DNA of 6,045 bases from Bacillota bacterium (GCA_023431385.1 JAEYWA010000251.1:1-6045); one strand, 5' to 3'. Shown: positions 1 through 5,991, counted from the first letter of the stretch. Translations and numbers: made by a program. The notes: generated by a model from the letters alone, not told the origin.

Positions 1-50
1 ATATTCATAGCAACCATTCATGATAATATTCATAGCAACCATTCATAACA
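1..50. repeat. 25-bp tandem repeat, two copies, truncated by window edge
   Basis: Positions 1-25 and 26-50 are the same 25-bp unit, beginning atattcatagcaacc, and differ only near their right ends. Positions 51-58 (gtattctt) look like the start of a degenerate third copy. The array may continue to the left of the window. It lies directly upstream of the first chemoreceptor leader. The second receptor has an unrelated tandem repeat in a comparable place. Function unknown; it could be regulator binding sites or a slippage product. Confidence 0.85.
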
Positions 51-57
51 GTATTCT
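29..57 (+). promoter_or_regulatory. weak candidate promoter for the first chemoreceptor
   Basis: TTCATA (29-34) and TATTCT (52-57) are spaced by 17 bp, and each matches four of six bases of the housekeeping consensus. The position corresponds to the much better extended -10 promoter of the second copy at 2697-2705. The match is poor and the true promoter could lie left of the window. Confidence 0.22.
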
Positions 58-388
58 TATCTTTAGAAGAAAGGAGGGCTTGTTTTACTGATTGAAAAAA
101 TGACGAAGGAACCTCTCCATTTGATCGTGACTATAGGATTACAAACCCTACCTTGAGAGAGTATGGTTGTCCCGCTATTACAAGTGTCGGTACCACTTGT
201 ACATATCCCCCTCGTTGAAACGCGAAGGAAAATAACATTTTCTTCTGACAAAAAGTTTTACCTTAATTAAGCGTTTTATCGGTTTACCTAATGCATTAAT
301 CCCATTTTATTTTTATATCTCTGAAAAGGGATCAAGAATTAAGCAAAGTACAACATGAAATTACTTTAACAATAAGGGGATGGAAGCT
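58..388 (+). promoter_or_regulatory. long structured 5' leader of the first chemoreceptor (candidate cis-regulatory RNA)
   Basis: About 330 nt without a convincing gene precede the start codon. Possible helices are: 141-151 with 161-170 (imperfect), immediately before GTCCC (169-173); TACAAGTG (179-186) with CACTTGTA (194-201), loop tcggtac; an outer stem TGAAACGC (216-223) with GCGTTTTA (271-278); inside it a hairpin 224-231 with 238-245; and ATCCC-a-TTTT (299-308) with AAAAGGGAT (324-332). The stretch from about 169 to the start codon aligns closely with 2914-3147 ahead of the second receptor. The two middle elements and the nested stems recur there. It does not contain the conserved motifs I know for c-di-GMP-I, c-di-GMP-II or other common riboswitches. 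A regulatory RNA role is inferred from conservation and pairing alone. Confidence 0.55.
374..379 (+). promoter_or_regulatory. Shine-Dalgarno site that fixes the start of the first receptor
   Basis: AAGGGG ends 9 nt before the ATG at 389. An in-frame ATG at 380 directly abuts the SD and cannot be used with it. The same arrangement is kept at 3133-3138 in the second copy. Confidence 0.8.
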
Positions 389-2383
389 ATGAAAATCAGA
401 TTTAAGTTAATGCTTATTATTATGTGTGTATCACTAATTCCGCTAATGTGTTTGTCAATATTTCTATTAAGCCAATTCAGTCAAACAGTTGAAAATAACA
501 TCGAAGACCAGGTGAATGAAGTAGCCAAATCTAATTCAAATGTTATGGAGACCTGGATAAGTAAAAAAATTTCACTTGTCGAAAATATCGTAAAAGCACA
601 TCCAGAGTTTAAAAATGGTAATGCTGATGAAATAAATCCTGTACTGAGGCCAATTTTTGAAAGTGATACCGAACTGGAGACAACTGTATTTATTAACAAA
701 GATGGTAATGCTCTTAATGTAGTAGATAATAAAAGTACTGTAAACCTTGCCGATAGAGAATATTTTCAGAAGGCAAAAAGTACAAAGAAAACCTATATAC
801 AAGACGTACTTGTTAGTAAAGTGACCGGTAATAAAGTTATAACCATTGCTGTACCGATCTTTAATGATAGTGGAGATTTTCAGGGGGTAGTTTTTAGCCA
901 GGTTGATATAAAAACATTGGAGAATTCACTTGGGAAGATAAAGGTTGCAAAAACTGGAAGTGCTACGATGTTAAACACTAAAGGCGATTACATATTTGAC
1001 ATTAAACCTGATAGAATAGGAAAAAACTATAAGGAATTTGTAAAAAATGCAAGTAATGAAGAAGCATTTAAAAATGAAATTCTAATTAAAAATGATGGAA
1101 TTGTTGAATATACAAACGATGATGGCAGGAAGGTTATTTCAGCCTACTCTACTGTATCTTTAACAGGTTGGAAGGTAGTTGCGGTTGCCCCTCTGGACGA
1201 AGTGTATGAGGAATTCAACAAGAATATGCTTACCATAATCATATCAATAATTGCAATTGCATTATTTACTATTTTTATATCAATAATTGTTTCAAGTCTT
1301 GTGGCTGTTCCGATTAAGACAGCTGCTGAACATTTAAATGTTATGGCAAATGCGGATTTCACCGGAAAAGTACCTGCCAAATTCCTTAAGAGAAAGGATG
1401 AAATTGGACTTCTTTTAAAATCTGTAGATATTATGAGTAAATCCATTCGATCGGTTCTTCAGGGGGTAATCGATGAGGTTAATGGTATGAAGCATAATGT
1501 TGCAGTATCATCACTGAATTTGTCCGAATTAGTATCGCAAATTGAGGACGTATCGGCGACAACAGAAGAGATGTCTGCGGGAATGGAAGAAACAGCAGCC
1601 TCAGCAGAACAAATGAATGCAACATCAATTGAGATAGAACATGCAGTGGAATCTATTTCAACAAAAGCTAGCAACGGCTCCCTGATTTCCGAAGAGATAA
1701 GTAAACGTGCGCAGGAGCTAAAGGAAAATGTCACAAATTCACAAAGGTCTGCTCACGATATCCGTGTAGATATAGATTCTGATATAAGAAATTCCATTGA
1801 ACAATCTAAAGCTGTGGAAAAAATAAACGTTCTGACCGAATCAATACTGCAAATCACGGCTCAAACCAACCTGCTTGCATTGAATGCAGCCATAGAGGCG
1901 GCTAGAGCAGGAGATGCCGGTAAAGGATTTGCTGTGGTAGCTGATGAGATTCGTAAATTGGCCGAAGATTCAAAAAACACTGCCAATGAGATTCAGAAGA
2001 TCACAAAACTTGTGGTTAGTTCCGTGGATAGCTTGACACAGAGTTCGGTGAAGGCTTTGGACTTTATTGATACAACAGTAATCAGAGACTATACAACAAT
2101 GGTAGACACAGGAGAGCAATACTATCAGGATGCCGAAGCCATACAAACCTTAGTCTCTGATTTTAGTGCAACAGCGGAGACATTAGCGACTTCAATACAA
2201 AGCATGATCAAAGCCATTAATGAAGTTACTATCTCTAACAGCGAAGAAGCACAAGGTACCCAAAATATAGCTGAAAGAGCATCGGATGTTATGCAGAAGG
2301 CAGTTAAAGTCGCCGATGTAATGAAAGAAACCGAACTTAGCTCTGAAAGACTTGCCATCGCAATAGAAAAATTTAAAATTTAA
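389..2383 (+). CDS. methyl-accepting chemotaxis protein with dCache sensor domain (copy 1)
   Basis: A transmembrane chemoreceptor of 664 residues that should relay extracellular ligand binding to the CheA/CheW kinase complex. Seen in the sequence: a basic N-terminus and first membrane helix (~7-29); a periplasmic-type sensor (~30-278) with dCache features (DREYFQKA at ~122-129, then TGNKVITIAVPIFN and GDFQGVVFSQVDI); a second membrane helix (~281-305); HAMP (~306-360); and a long helical signalling domain (~372-660). The hairpin tip carries QTNLLALNAAIEAARAG (~492-508) and GFAVVADEIRKLAEDS. Methylation-type heptads are visible as TTEEMSAG, GMEETAAS and SAEQMNAT (~391-413), and SNSEEAQG (~617-624) on the return helix. 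There is no C-terminal CheR-tethering pentapeptide; the protein ends EKFKI. The start at 389 is chosen because AAGGGG lies 9 nt upstream; starting at 380 would add three residues. The ligand is unknown, since the sensor lacks the full RxWY amino-acid motif. Family assignment is very secure. Confidence 0.97.
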   Translation: MKIRFKLMLIIMCVSLIPLMCLSIFLLSQFSQTVENNIEDQVNEVAKSNSNVMETWISKKISLVENIVKAHPEFKNGNADEINPVLRPIFESDTELETTVFINKDGNALNVVDNKSTVNLADREYFQKAKSTKKTYIQDVLVSKVTGNKVITIAVPIFNDSGDFQGVVFSQVDIKTLENSLGKIKVAKTGSATMLNTKGDYIFDIKPDRIGKNYKEFVKNASNEEAFKNEILIKNDGIVEYTNDDGRKVISAYSTVSLTGWKVVAVAPLDEVYEEFNKNMLTIIISIIAIALFTIFISIIVSSLVAVPIKTAAEHLNVMANADFTGKVPAKFLKRKDEIGLLLKSVDIMSKSIRSVLQGVIDEVNGMKHNVAVSSLNLSELVSQIEDVSATTEEMSAGMEETAASAEQMNATSIEIEHAVESISTKASNGSLISEEISKRAQELKENVTNSQRSAHDIRVDIDSDIRNSIEQSKAVEKINVLTESILQITAQTNLLALNAAIEAARAGDAGKGFAVVADEIRKLAEDSKNTANEIQKITKLVVSSVDSLTQSSVKALDFIDTTVIRDYTTMVDTGEQYYQDAEAIQTLVSDFSATAETLATSIQSMIKAINEVTISNSEEAQGTQNIAERASDVMQKAVKVADVMKETELSSERLAIAIEKFKI

Positions 2384-2390
2384 GTATATA

Positions 2391-2439
2391 AAAACCAAAG
2401 GTCTGATTTACGGTATTTAAAAATCAGACCTTTGGTTTT
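2391..2439 (+). terminator. intrinsic terminator of copy 1, perfect 19-bp stem
   Basis: AAAACCAAAGGTCTGATTT (2391-2409) pairs perfectly with 2421-2439 around an 11-nt loop. The 3' arm ends in GGTTTT followed by cttgt, giving a moderate U-tract. It begins 7 nt after the stop codon. The stem is base-for-base identical to the one after the second receptor; only the loop differs. Confidence 0.93.
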
Positions 2440-2483
2440 CTTGTGTACTTGAGGGTATGGGTTTGTGTAAATAGGAGGGGTGT

Positions 2484-2509
2484 AAATCCTTTGGTTTCTG
2501 TAAAGGTCT
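2484..2509 (+). repeat. degraded fragment of the receptor terminator
   Basis: aaatc-ctttggttt-ctgt resembles the 3' arm of the terminator (aaatcagacctttggttttcttgt) with the bases agac and one t missing. It is followed by aaaggtct, which matches part of the 5' arm. This looks like a scar from rearrangement of the duplicated cassettes. The short match could be chance. Confidence 0.4.
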
Positions 2510-2696
2510 AGCCACCGGTAAATATACTGTCTATCTCGTTAAACTTTATGACACTTCTATCACTCCAAATTTTATGTAAATACACATTAGTTCCCAGATA
2601 TATGATGTTCCCAGACATATGGTGTTTCAAGATATCTAAATATCGACAAAATTTTGCATTTCCCAATCTAAAACTGTACTATTTTCTAGTAACACA
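2510..2696. other. non-coding spacer between the receptor cassettes
   Basis: AT-rich sequence with no credible gene. An open frame from 2548 to 2835 has no ribosome binding site, an atypical composition, and runs across the promoter and the start of the leader, so it is not called. The only structure I see is the 17-bp tandem repeat at 2591-2624. This stretch has no clear counterpart in the first cassette. Confidence 0.6.
2591..2637. repeat. 17-bp tandem repeat, two copies plus a degenerate third
   Basis: ttcccagatatatgatg (2591-2607) is followed at once by ttcccagacatatggtg (2608-2624), 15 of 17 bases identical. tttcaagatatct (2625-2637) may be a decayed third unit. The repeats lie about 75-120 bp upstream of the predicted transcription start of the second receptor, a plausible place for regulator binding sites, though no regulator family is recognised. 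Confidence 0.7.
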
Positions 2697-2705
2697 TGCT
2701 ATAAT
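2697..2705 (+). promoter_or_regulatory. extended -10 promoter of the second chemoreceptor
   Basis: TG-c-TATAAT is a perfect extended -10 (TG at 2697-2698, TATAAT at 2700-2705). No good -35 is seen; the nearest spaced hexamer is tactat at 2677-2682. Strong extended -10 sites can work without one. Transcription would start near 2712, about 435 nt upstream of the start codon. I saw no flagellar sigma-D site on this strand. Confidence 0.55.
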
Positions 2706-2711
2706 ATTCTT

Positions 2712-3147
2712 AGAACATCCATGTTTGAAAGGAGGACATGATTACTGGTTGAAAATTGGGAAGAAGAAAGCAAAGGAAATAATTCTCTTTAAATTTCGTC
2801 AAAAAAAGTCAGTCACACACACTTTTCGACAGTAAGTACTTCGCTTAACAAAGTGTTGGATAATTAATTCTCCTTCTGCATATTTATTCTGCATATTAAT
2901 ATCTAGGCATAGATGTCCCCCACTTCTACAAGTGGCGGATACCACTTCTTACGTATCTCCTTACCTCGTTGAAACGCTAAAAGGAAATATACTTTTCTTT
3001 TATCATAAGATTTCACCTTAATTATGCGTTTTAATCGGTTTACCTAATGAATTAATCCCAATTTATTTCTACATTTCTACATAGGTACTAAAGATTCTAA
3101 AGCAAATGTACAACTTTAAATTATTCTAAAATAAGGGGATGAAAATT
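2712..3147 (+). promoter_or_regulatory. long structured 5' leader of the second chemoreceptor (candidate cis-regulatory RNA)
   Basis: About 435 nt with no gene. The variable 5' half holds CATGT (2720-2724) pairing with ACATG (2736-2740), which presents AAAGGAGG in the loop; ACACTTT (2819-2825) pairing with AAAGTGT (2850-2856); and a direct repeat tctgcatatt. The conserved half starts with the hairpin 2899-2905/2910-2916, ending at GTCCC. Next come AAGTGG (2930-2935) with CCACTT (2942-2947), the outer stem TGAAACGC (2970-2977) with GCGTTTTA (3026-3033), and the nested hairpin 2978-2987/2993-3002. The nested hairpin keeps the fold of the first copy, with A2980-U3000 replacing G224-C245. Sequence from about 3014 to the ATG is also nearly the same in both copies. 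Function inferred only; no known riboswitch class recognised. Confidence 0.58.
3133..3138 (+). promoter_or_regulatory. Shine-Dalgarno site that fixes the start of the second receptor
   Basis: AAGGGG lies 9 nt before the ATG at 3148. The in-frame ATG at 3139 touches the SD and is too close to be used. The adjoining GGGAT could pair with the conserved ATCCC upstream (3055-3059). Confidence 0.8.
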
Positions 3148-5139
3148 ATGAAAATAAGGTTTAAGTTAATGCTTATTATTATGTGTGTATCACTAATTCC
3201 ACTAATGGGCTTGTCATTATTTCAGTTAAACCAGTTTAATCAGACTGTTACAAGTAACATCGAAGAGCAAGTGAAGGAAATAGCCAAATCTAACACAGAA
3301 GCCATGGATACTTGGATAGGTAAAAAGATTTCGGTTATGGAAAACATTGTAAAGGCTCATCCGGAGTTTAAAAATGGTAATGCAGCCGAAATTAATCCTG
3401 TACTTAAGCCAATTTTTGAAAGTGATACAGAACTGGAAACAGCTGTATTTATTGACAAGGATGGTAATGCTATTAGTGTAGTAGATAACAGTATTATAAA
3501 CCTTTCTGAAAGAGAGTATTTTCAAAAGGCTAAAAGTACAAAGAAAACTTTTATAGAAGATATTGTTGTTAGCAAAACAACCGGTAACAAAGTTATAACC
3601 ATTGCTATACCGATTTTTAATGATAGTGGAGATTTTCAGGGGGTAGTTTTTAGCCAGGTTGATATAAAAGCATTGGAGAATTCACTTGGGAAGATAAAGG
3701 TTGCAAAGACCGGAAATGCTATGATGCTATCCACTCAAGGTGATTACATATTTGATAGTAACCCTGATAGAGTAGGAAAGAACTATAAGGAATTTATTAA
3801 AAATCCAAGTAGTGAAGAGGTAATTAAAAATGAAATTCTAGCCAAGAATGAGGGAACTGTTCAATATAAGAATGAGAATGGCAGAGAAGTTCTTGTAGCG
3901 TATTCTACTGTAGCATTTACAGGCTGGAAGGTAGCTGCTGTAGCTCCTCTGGATGAAGTATTTGAAGACTATAACAAGGATAAGCAGACTACTATCATAT
4001 TAATAACAGCTGTTGCCTTACTAACAATTTTTATATCAATTATTATGTCAAGATTTGTGGCTGTCCCTATCAGACTAGCTGCAGAATTTTTAAATGTTAT
4101 GGCAAATGCAGATTTTAGCCGGGATGTACCTGCAAAATTCCTTAAGAGGAAGGATGAGATTGGACTTCTTGCGAGATCAGTAGATATCATGGGTAAATCC
4201 ATTCGGTCGCTTCTTCAGGACGTAATCCATGGGATTAATGGAGTGAAAAATAACGTTGCAGTATCAACAATTAATTTGTCGGAGTTATTATCACAAATTG
4301 AGGATGTATCGGCGACTACAGAAGAGATGTCTGCCGGAATGGAAGAGACAGCGGCTTCAGCCGAAGAAATGAGTGCTACATCATCAGAGATAGAAAAGGC
4401 AGTGGAATCTATTGCAACTAAAGCCAATAATGGCTCTTTGATAACTGAAGAAATAAACAGACGTGCGCAGAGCTTAAAAGAAAATGCCTTAAATTCCCAA
4501 AAGTCTGCTCACGAAATCCATATAGATATAGATTCGGAAATAAAGAATTCAATTGAACAGTCCAGGGCTGTTGGGAAAATTAACGTACTGACTGAATCCA
4601 TACTGCAAATCACAGCTCAAACTAACCTGCTTGCATTGAATGCAGCTATAGAAGCCGCTAGAGCAGGAGAGGCTGGTAAGGGATTTGCTGTGGTGGCAGA
4701 TGAAATTCGTAAATTAGCTGAAGATTCAAAAAACGCTGCCAATGAGATTCAAAAGATTACAAAACTTGTGGTTAGTTCGGTGGAAAGCTTGACACAGAGC
4801 TCGGCGAAAGCTTTAGATTTTATTGATACAACAGTAATTGGTGACTATAAAACTTTGGTAGATACAGGAGAGCAATACTATCAGGATGCGGAAGCTATAA
4901 AAGAATTGGTGTCTGACTTTAATTCAACAGCCGAGATGCTATCCACATCGATAGAAAGTATGATCAAAGCCATTAATGAAGTTACTATCTCTAACAGCGA
5001 AGAAGCACAAGGTACTCAAAATATAGCGGAAAGAGCTTCGGATGTTATGCATAAGACAGTAAAGGTCACCGATTTAATGAAAGAGACTGAACTTAGCACT
5101 GAAAGACTTGCTATTGCTGTCGAAAAATTTAAAATTTAA
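3148..5139 (+). CDS. methyl-accepting chemotaxis protein with dCache sensor domain (copy 2)
   Basis: A 663-residue paralogue of the preceding receptor with the same architecture: membrane helix ~7-29, dCache sensor ~30-277, membrane helix ~280-304, HAMP ~305-359, signalling coiled coil ~371-659. The tip sequence QTNLLALNAAIEAARAG is unchanged. Methylation-type heptads TTEEMSAG, GMEETAAS and SAEEMSAT are kept, the last with E where copy 1 has Q, so fewer sites would depend on CheB deamidation. By hand count identity is about 80% overall, about 85% in the signalling domain and lowest at ~190-280 (membrane-proximal half of the sensor, about one third of positions changed) and in the second membrane helix. 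One residue is missing near 115 relative to copy 1. The sensor centre (~145-190) is almost unchanged. Both receptors should feed the same kinase arrays; ligands may be related but distinct. Start chosen by the SD at 3133-3138. Confidence 0.97.
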   Translation: MKIRFKLMLIIMCVSLIPLMGLSLFQLNQFNQTVTSNIEEQVKEIAKSNTEAMDTWIGKKISVMENIVKAHPEFKNGNAAEINPVLKPIFESDTELETAVFIDKDGNAISVVDNSIINLSEREYFQKAKSTKKTFIEDIVVSKTTGNKVITIAIPIFNDSGDFQGVVFSQVDIKALENSLGKIKVAKTGNAMMLSTQGDYIFDSNPDRVGKNYKEFIKNPSSEEVIKNEILAKNEGTVQYKNENGREVLVAYSTVAFTGWKVAAVAPLDEVFEDYNKDKQTTIILITAVALLTIFISIIMSRFVAVPIRLAAEFLNVMANADFSRDVPAKFLKRKDEIGLLARSVDIMGKSIRSLLQDVIHGINGVKNNVAVSTINLSELLSQIEDVSATTEEMSAGMEETAASAEEMSATSSEIEKAVESIATKANNGSLITEEINRRAQSLKENALNSQKSAHEIHIDIDSEIKNSIEQSRAVGKINVLTESILQITAQTNLLALNAAIEAARAGEAGKGFAVVADEIRKLAEDSKNAANEIQKITKLVVSSVESLTQSSAKALDFIDTTVIGDYKTLVDTGEQYYQDAEAIKELVSDFNSTAEMLSTSIESMIKAINEVTISNSEEAQGTQNIAERASDVMHKTVKVTDLMKETELSTERLAIAVEKFKI

Positions 5140-5146
5140 GTTTATA

Positions 5147-5194
5147 AAAACCAAAGGTCTGATTTACATTACTTAAAATCAGACCTTTGGTTTT
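5147..5194. terminator. bidirectional terminator shared by receptor copy 2 and the convergent isomerase gene
   Basis: A perfect 19-bp stem (5147-5165 with 5176-5194) around a 10-nt loop. On the + strand it is followed by cttgtt, on the - strand by ttttataaa, so the U-tract is at least as good for leftward transcription. The isomerase stop codon lies 70 bp to the right, with no other hairpin seen between. The stem is identical to that at 2391-2439. Confidence 0.9.
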
Positions 5195-5264
5195 CTTGTT
5201 GAATTGAGAAATTTATAAAACTATCTCAAATTATAATGTTATATAATTACTGCTGTTAAAACAA

Positions 5265-5901
5265 TTATTTGATAAGTGTAATTGACTTTATAACTACTTT
5301 TTCTTCTGGCTGTGAAACTTCTCCCATTGATTCATTCAAGATTACCGGGGTATCTGCAATCTTGTCAAGAGTTTCTTCTCCGCTGATAAGTTTCCCAAAA
5401 GCCGCATATTTTCCATCCAATGCGGAAGCAGCTTGGTCATCATGCATTATAAAGAACTGACTTGATGCGGAGTTGGGGTCCATACTCCTAGCCATTGATA
5501 TAACCCCTCTGGTGTGACTCAGAGTATTTTGAGTAAAGCCGTTTTCACTGAATTCACCTTTGATGTTTTTCTCTGAACCTCCCATACCGGTACCTTCGGG
5601 GTCACCGCCCTGTATCATAAAACCTTTCACAATACGGTGAAAAGTAAGTCCGTCATAAAATTTTGAATTTACAAGCTCTGCAAAATTTTTTAACGGTTTC
5701 AGGTGCGTATTCGGGGTAGAGCTCCAGTACCATTTTATCACCATTTTCCATCTCAATTTGCACCTGTGGGTGGCCCGATAAATCTATTGTTCCCTCGCTG
5801 CTATTCTTTGCCCCTTTCTCGGAACACCCGGATGAAACAACAAGAAGAAAAATGCAAATTGACAATACTGCTGATAATTTCTTAAAAGTACTTCTAAACA
5901 T
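5265..5901 (-). pseudogene. cyclophilin-type peptidyl-prolyl cis-trans isomerase lipoprotein, frameshifted
   Basis: As sequenced, translation from 5901 stops at 5653 after 82 residues, while the rest of the protein is open in another frame down to 5265. Deleting one A from the A6 run (5686-5691) rejoins the halves into a 211-residue protein. That protein has a lipoprotein signal peptide (hydrophobic ~9-22, lipobox VSSGC with Cys26), a short linker, then a cyclophilin domain (~46-211) that catalyses prolyl cis-trans isomerisation, presumably on the outer face of the membrane. Family residues are present: FHR with Arg89 (catalytic Arg55 of human cyclophilin A), GFMIQGGD with Phe94 and Gln97, and SSQFFI with Gln148 and Phe150. 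The cyclosporin-contacting Trp121 is Ala160 and His126 is Tyr165, as is common in bacteria. It is convergent with the receptor and forms its own unit. The intact reading on both sides suggests a sequencing error or a very recent mutation. Confidence 0.85.
5682..5691 (-). other. A6-T4 homopolymer junction carrying the frameshift
   Basis: Read on the - strand the sequence is GTT AAAAAATTTT GCA. Family sequence calls for V-K-N-F-A (GTT AAA AAT TTT GCA), which needs five A, not six. The repair is therefore one base fewer, or a +1 ribosomal shift. The arrangement does not suit a -1 slippery heptamer. Confidence 0.8.
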
Positions 5902-5908
5902 GGTTTTG

Positions 5909-5913
5909 CCTCC
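5909..5913 (-). promoter_or_regulatory. Shine-Dalgarno site of the isomerase gene
   Basis: GGAGG on the - strand lies 7 nt before the ATG at 5901-5899. It fixes the start at the residue that gives a complete signal peptide. The methionine at 5756 in the downstream frame is internal and has no such site. Confidence 0.85.
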
Positions 5914-5991
5914 GTAAAAAATTATAAGTAAGAGTATTTGGAATTTACTGAAGTTGTAGATAATCCAGTTAATCTAATACAATCAAATTTA

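Larger units (their letters stand above)
51..5194 (+). repeat. tandem duplication of a leader-receptor-terminator cassette
   Basis: Two units are arranged head to tail: about 51-2439 and about 2703-5194. Each has, in order, an AAAGGAGG-containing leader start, a conserved leader core, the SD AAGGGG, a chemoreceptor gene and an identical 19-bp terminator stem. The proteins are about 80% identical (roughly 132 substitutions plus one deleted residue by hand alignment), so the duplication is not recent. The second leader is about 100 nt longer, with the extra length in its variable 5' half. Copying of the leader and terminator along with the gene shows that whole transcription units were duplicated. 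Confidence 0.9.

Noticed and set aside
100..156. Possible leader peptide of 18 codons starting at ATG 100 in the first leader
   Set aside because: 22 nt from the SD-like motif and not conserved in frame or sequence in the second leader.
211..223. CTCGTTGAAACGC as a CRISPR-like repeat end
   Set aside because: It occurs once per leader, not in a regularly spaced array, and its AAACGC half is part of the conserved outer stem.
169..298. Leader as a known c-di-GMP riboswitch
   Set aside because: It was a reasonable guess for a clostridial motility gene, but the conserved motifs of the c-di-GMP-I and c-di-GMP-II aptamers are not present in either copy.
380..388. Earlier in-frame ATG for receptor 1 (and 3139 for receptor 2)
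   Set aside because: The codon abuts or overlaps the SD AAGGGG, leaving no spacing. The ATG 9 nt downstream fits, and both copies agree.
2548..2835. 95-codon open frame on the + strand between the receptors
   Set aside because: No SD before its ATG, no recognisable domain, odd composition, and it crosses the extended -10 promoter and the leader start. It is not kept in the first cassette.
2917..2951. Hairpin as the end of an IS200/IS605-type element
   Set aside because: Small subterminal hairpins fit that family, but there is no transposase gene or remnant, and the same block sits in matching position in both cassettes as part of a longer conserved leader.
2970..2995. TTGAAA ... TATACT as a -35/-10 promoter inside the second leader
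   Set aside because: The spacer is only 13 bp, and the first copy has no matching -10. The bases are better explained by the nested stems.
5269..5460. Open frames on the strand opposite the isomerase gene (also 5703-5885) and opposite the receptors
   Set aside because: They mirror strongly supported genes, have no SD sites and show no protein-family features.
5682..5691. Programmed -1 frameshift in the isomerase gene
   Set aside because: Joining the two frames needs a +1 shift or loss of one base; the slippery run would shift the wrong way.
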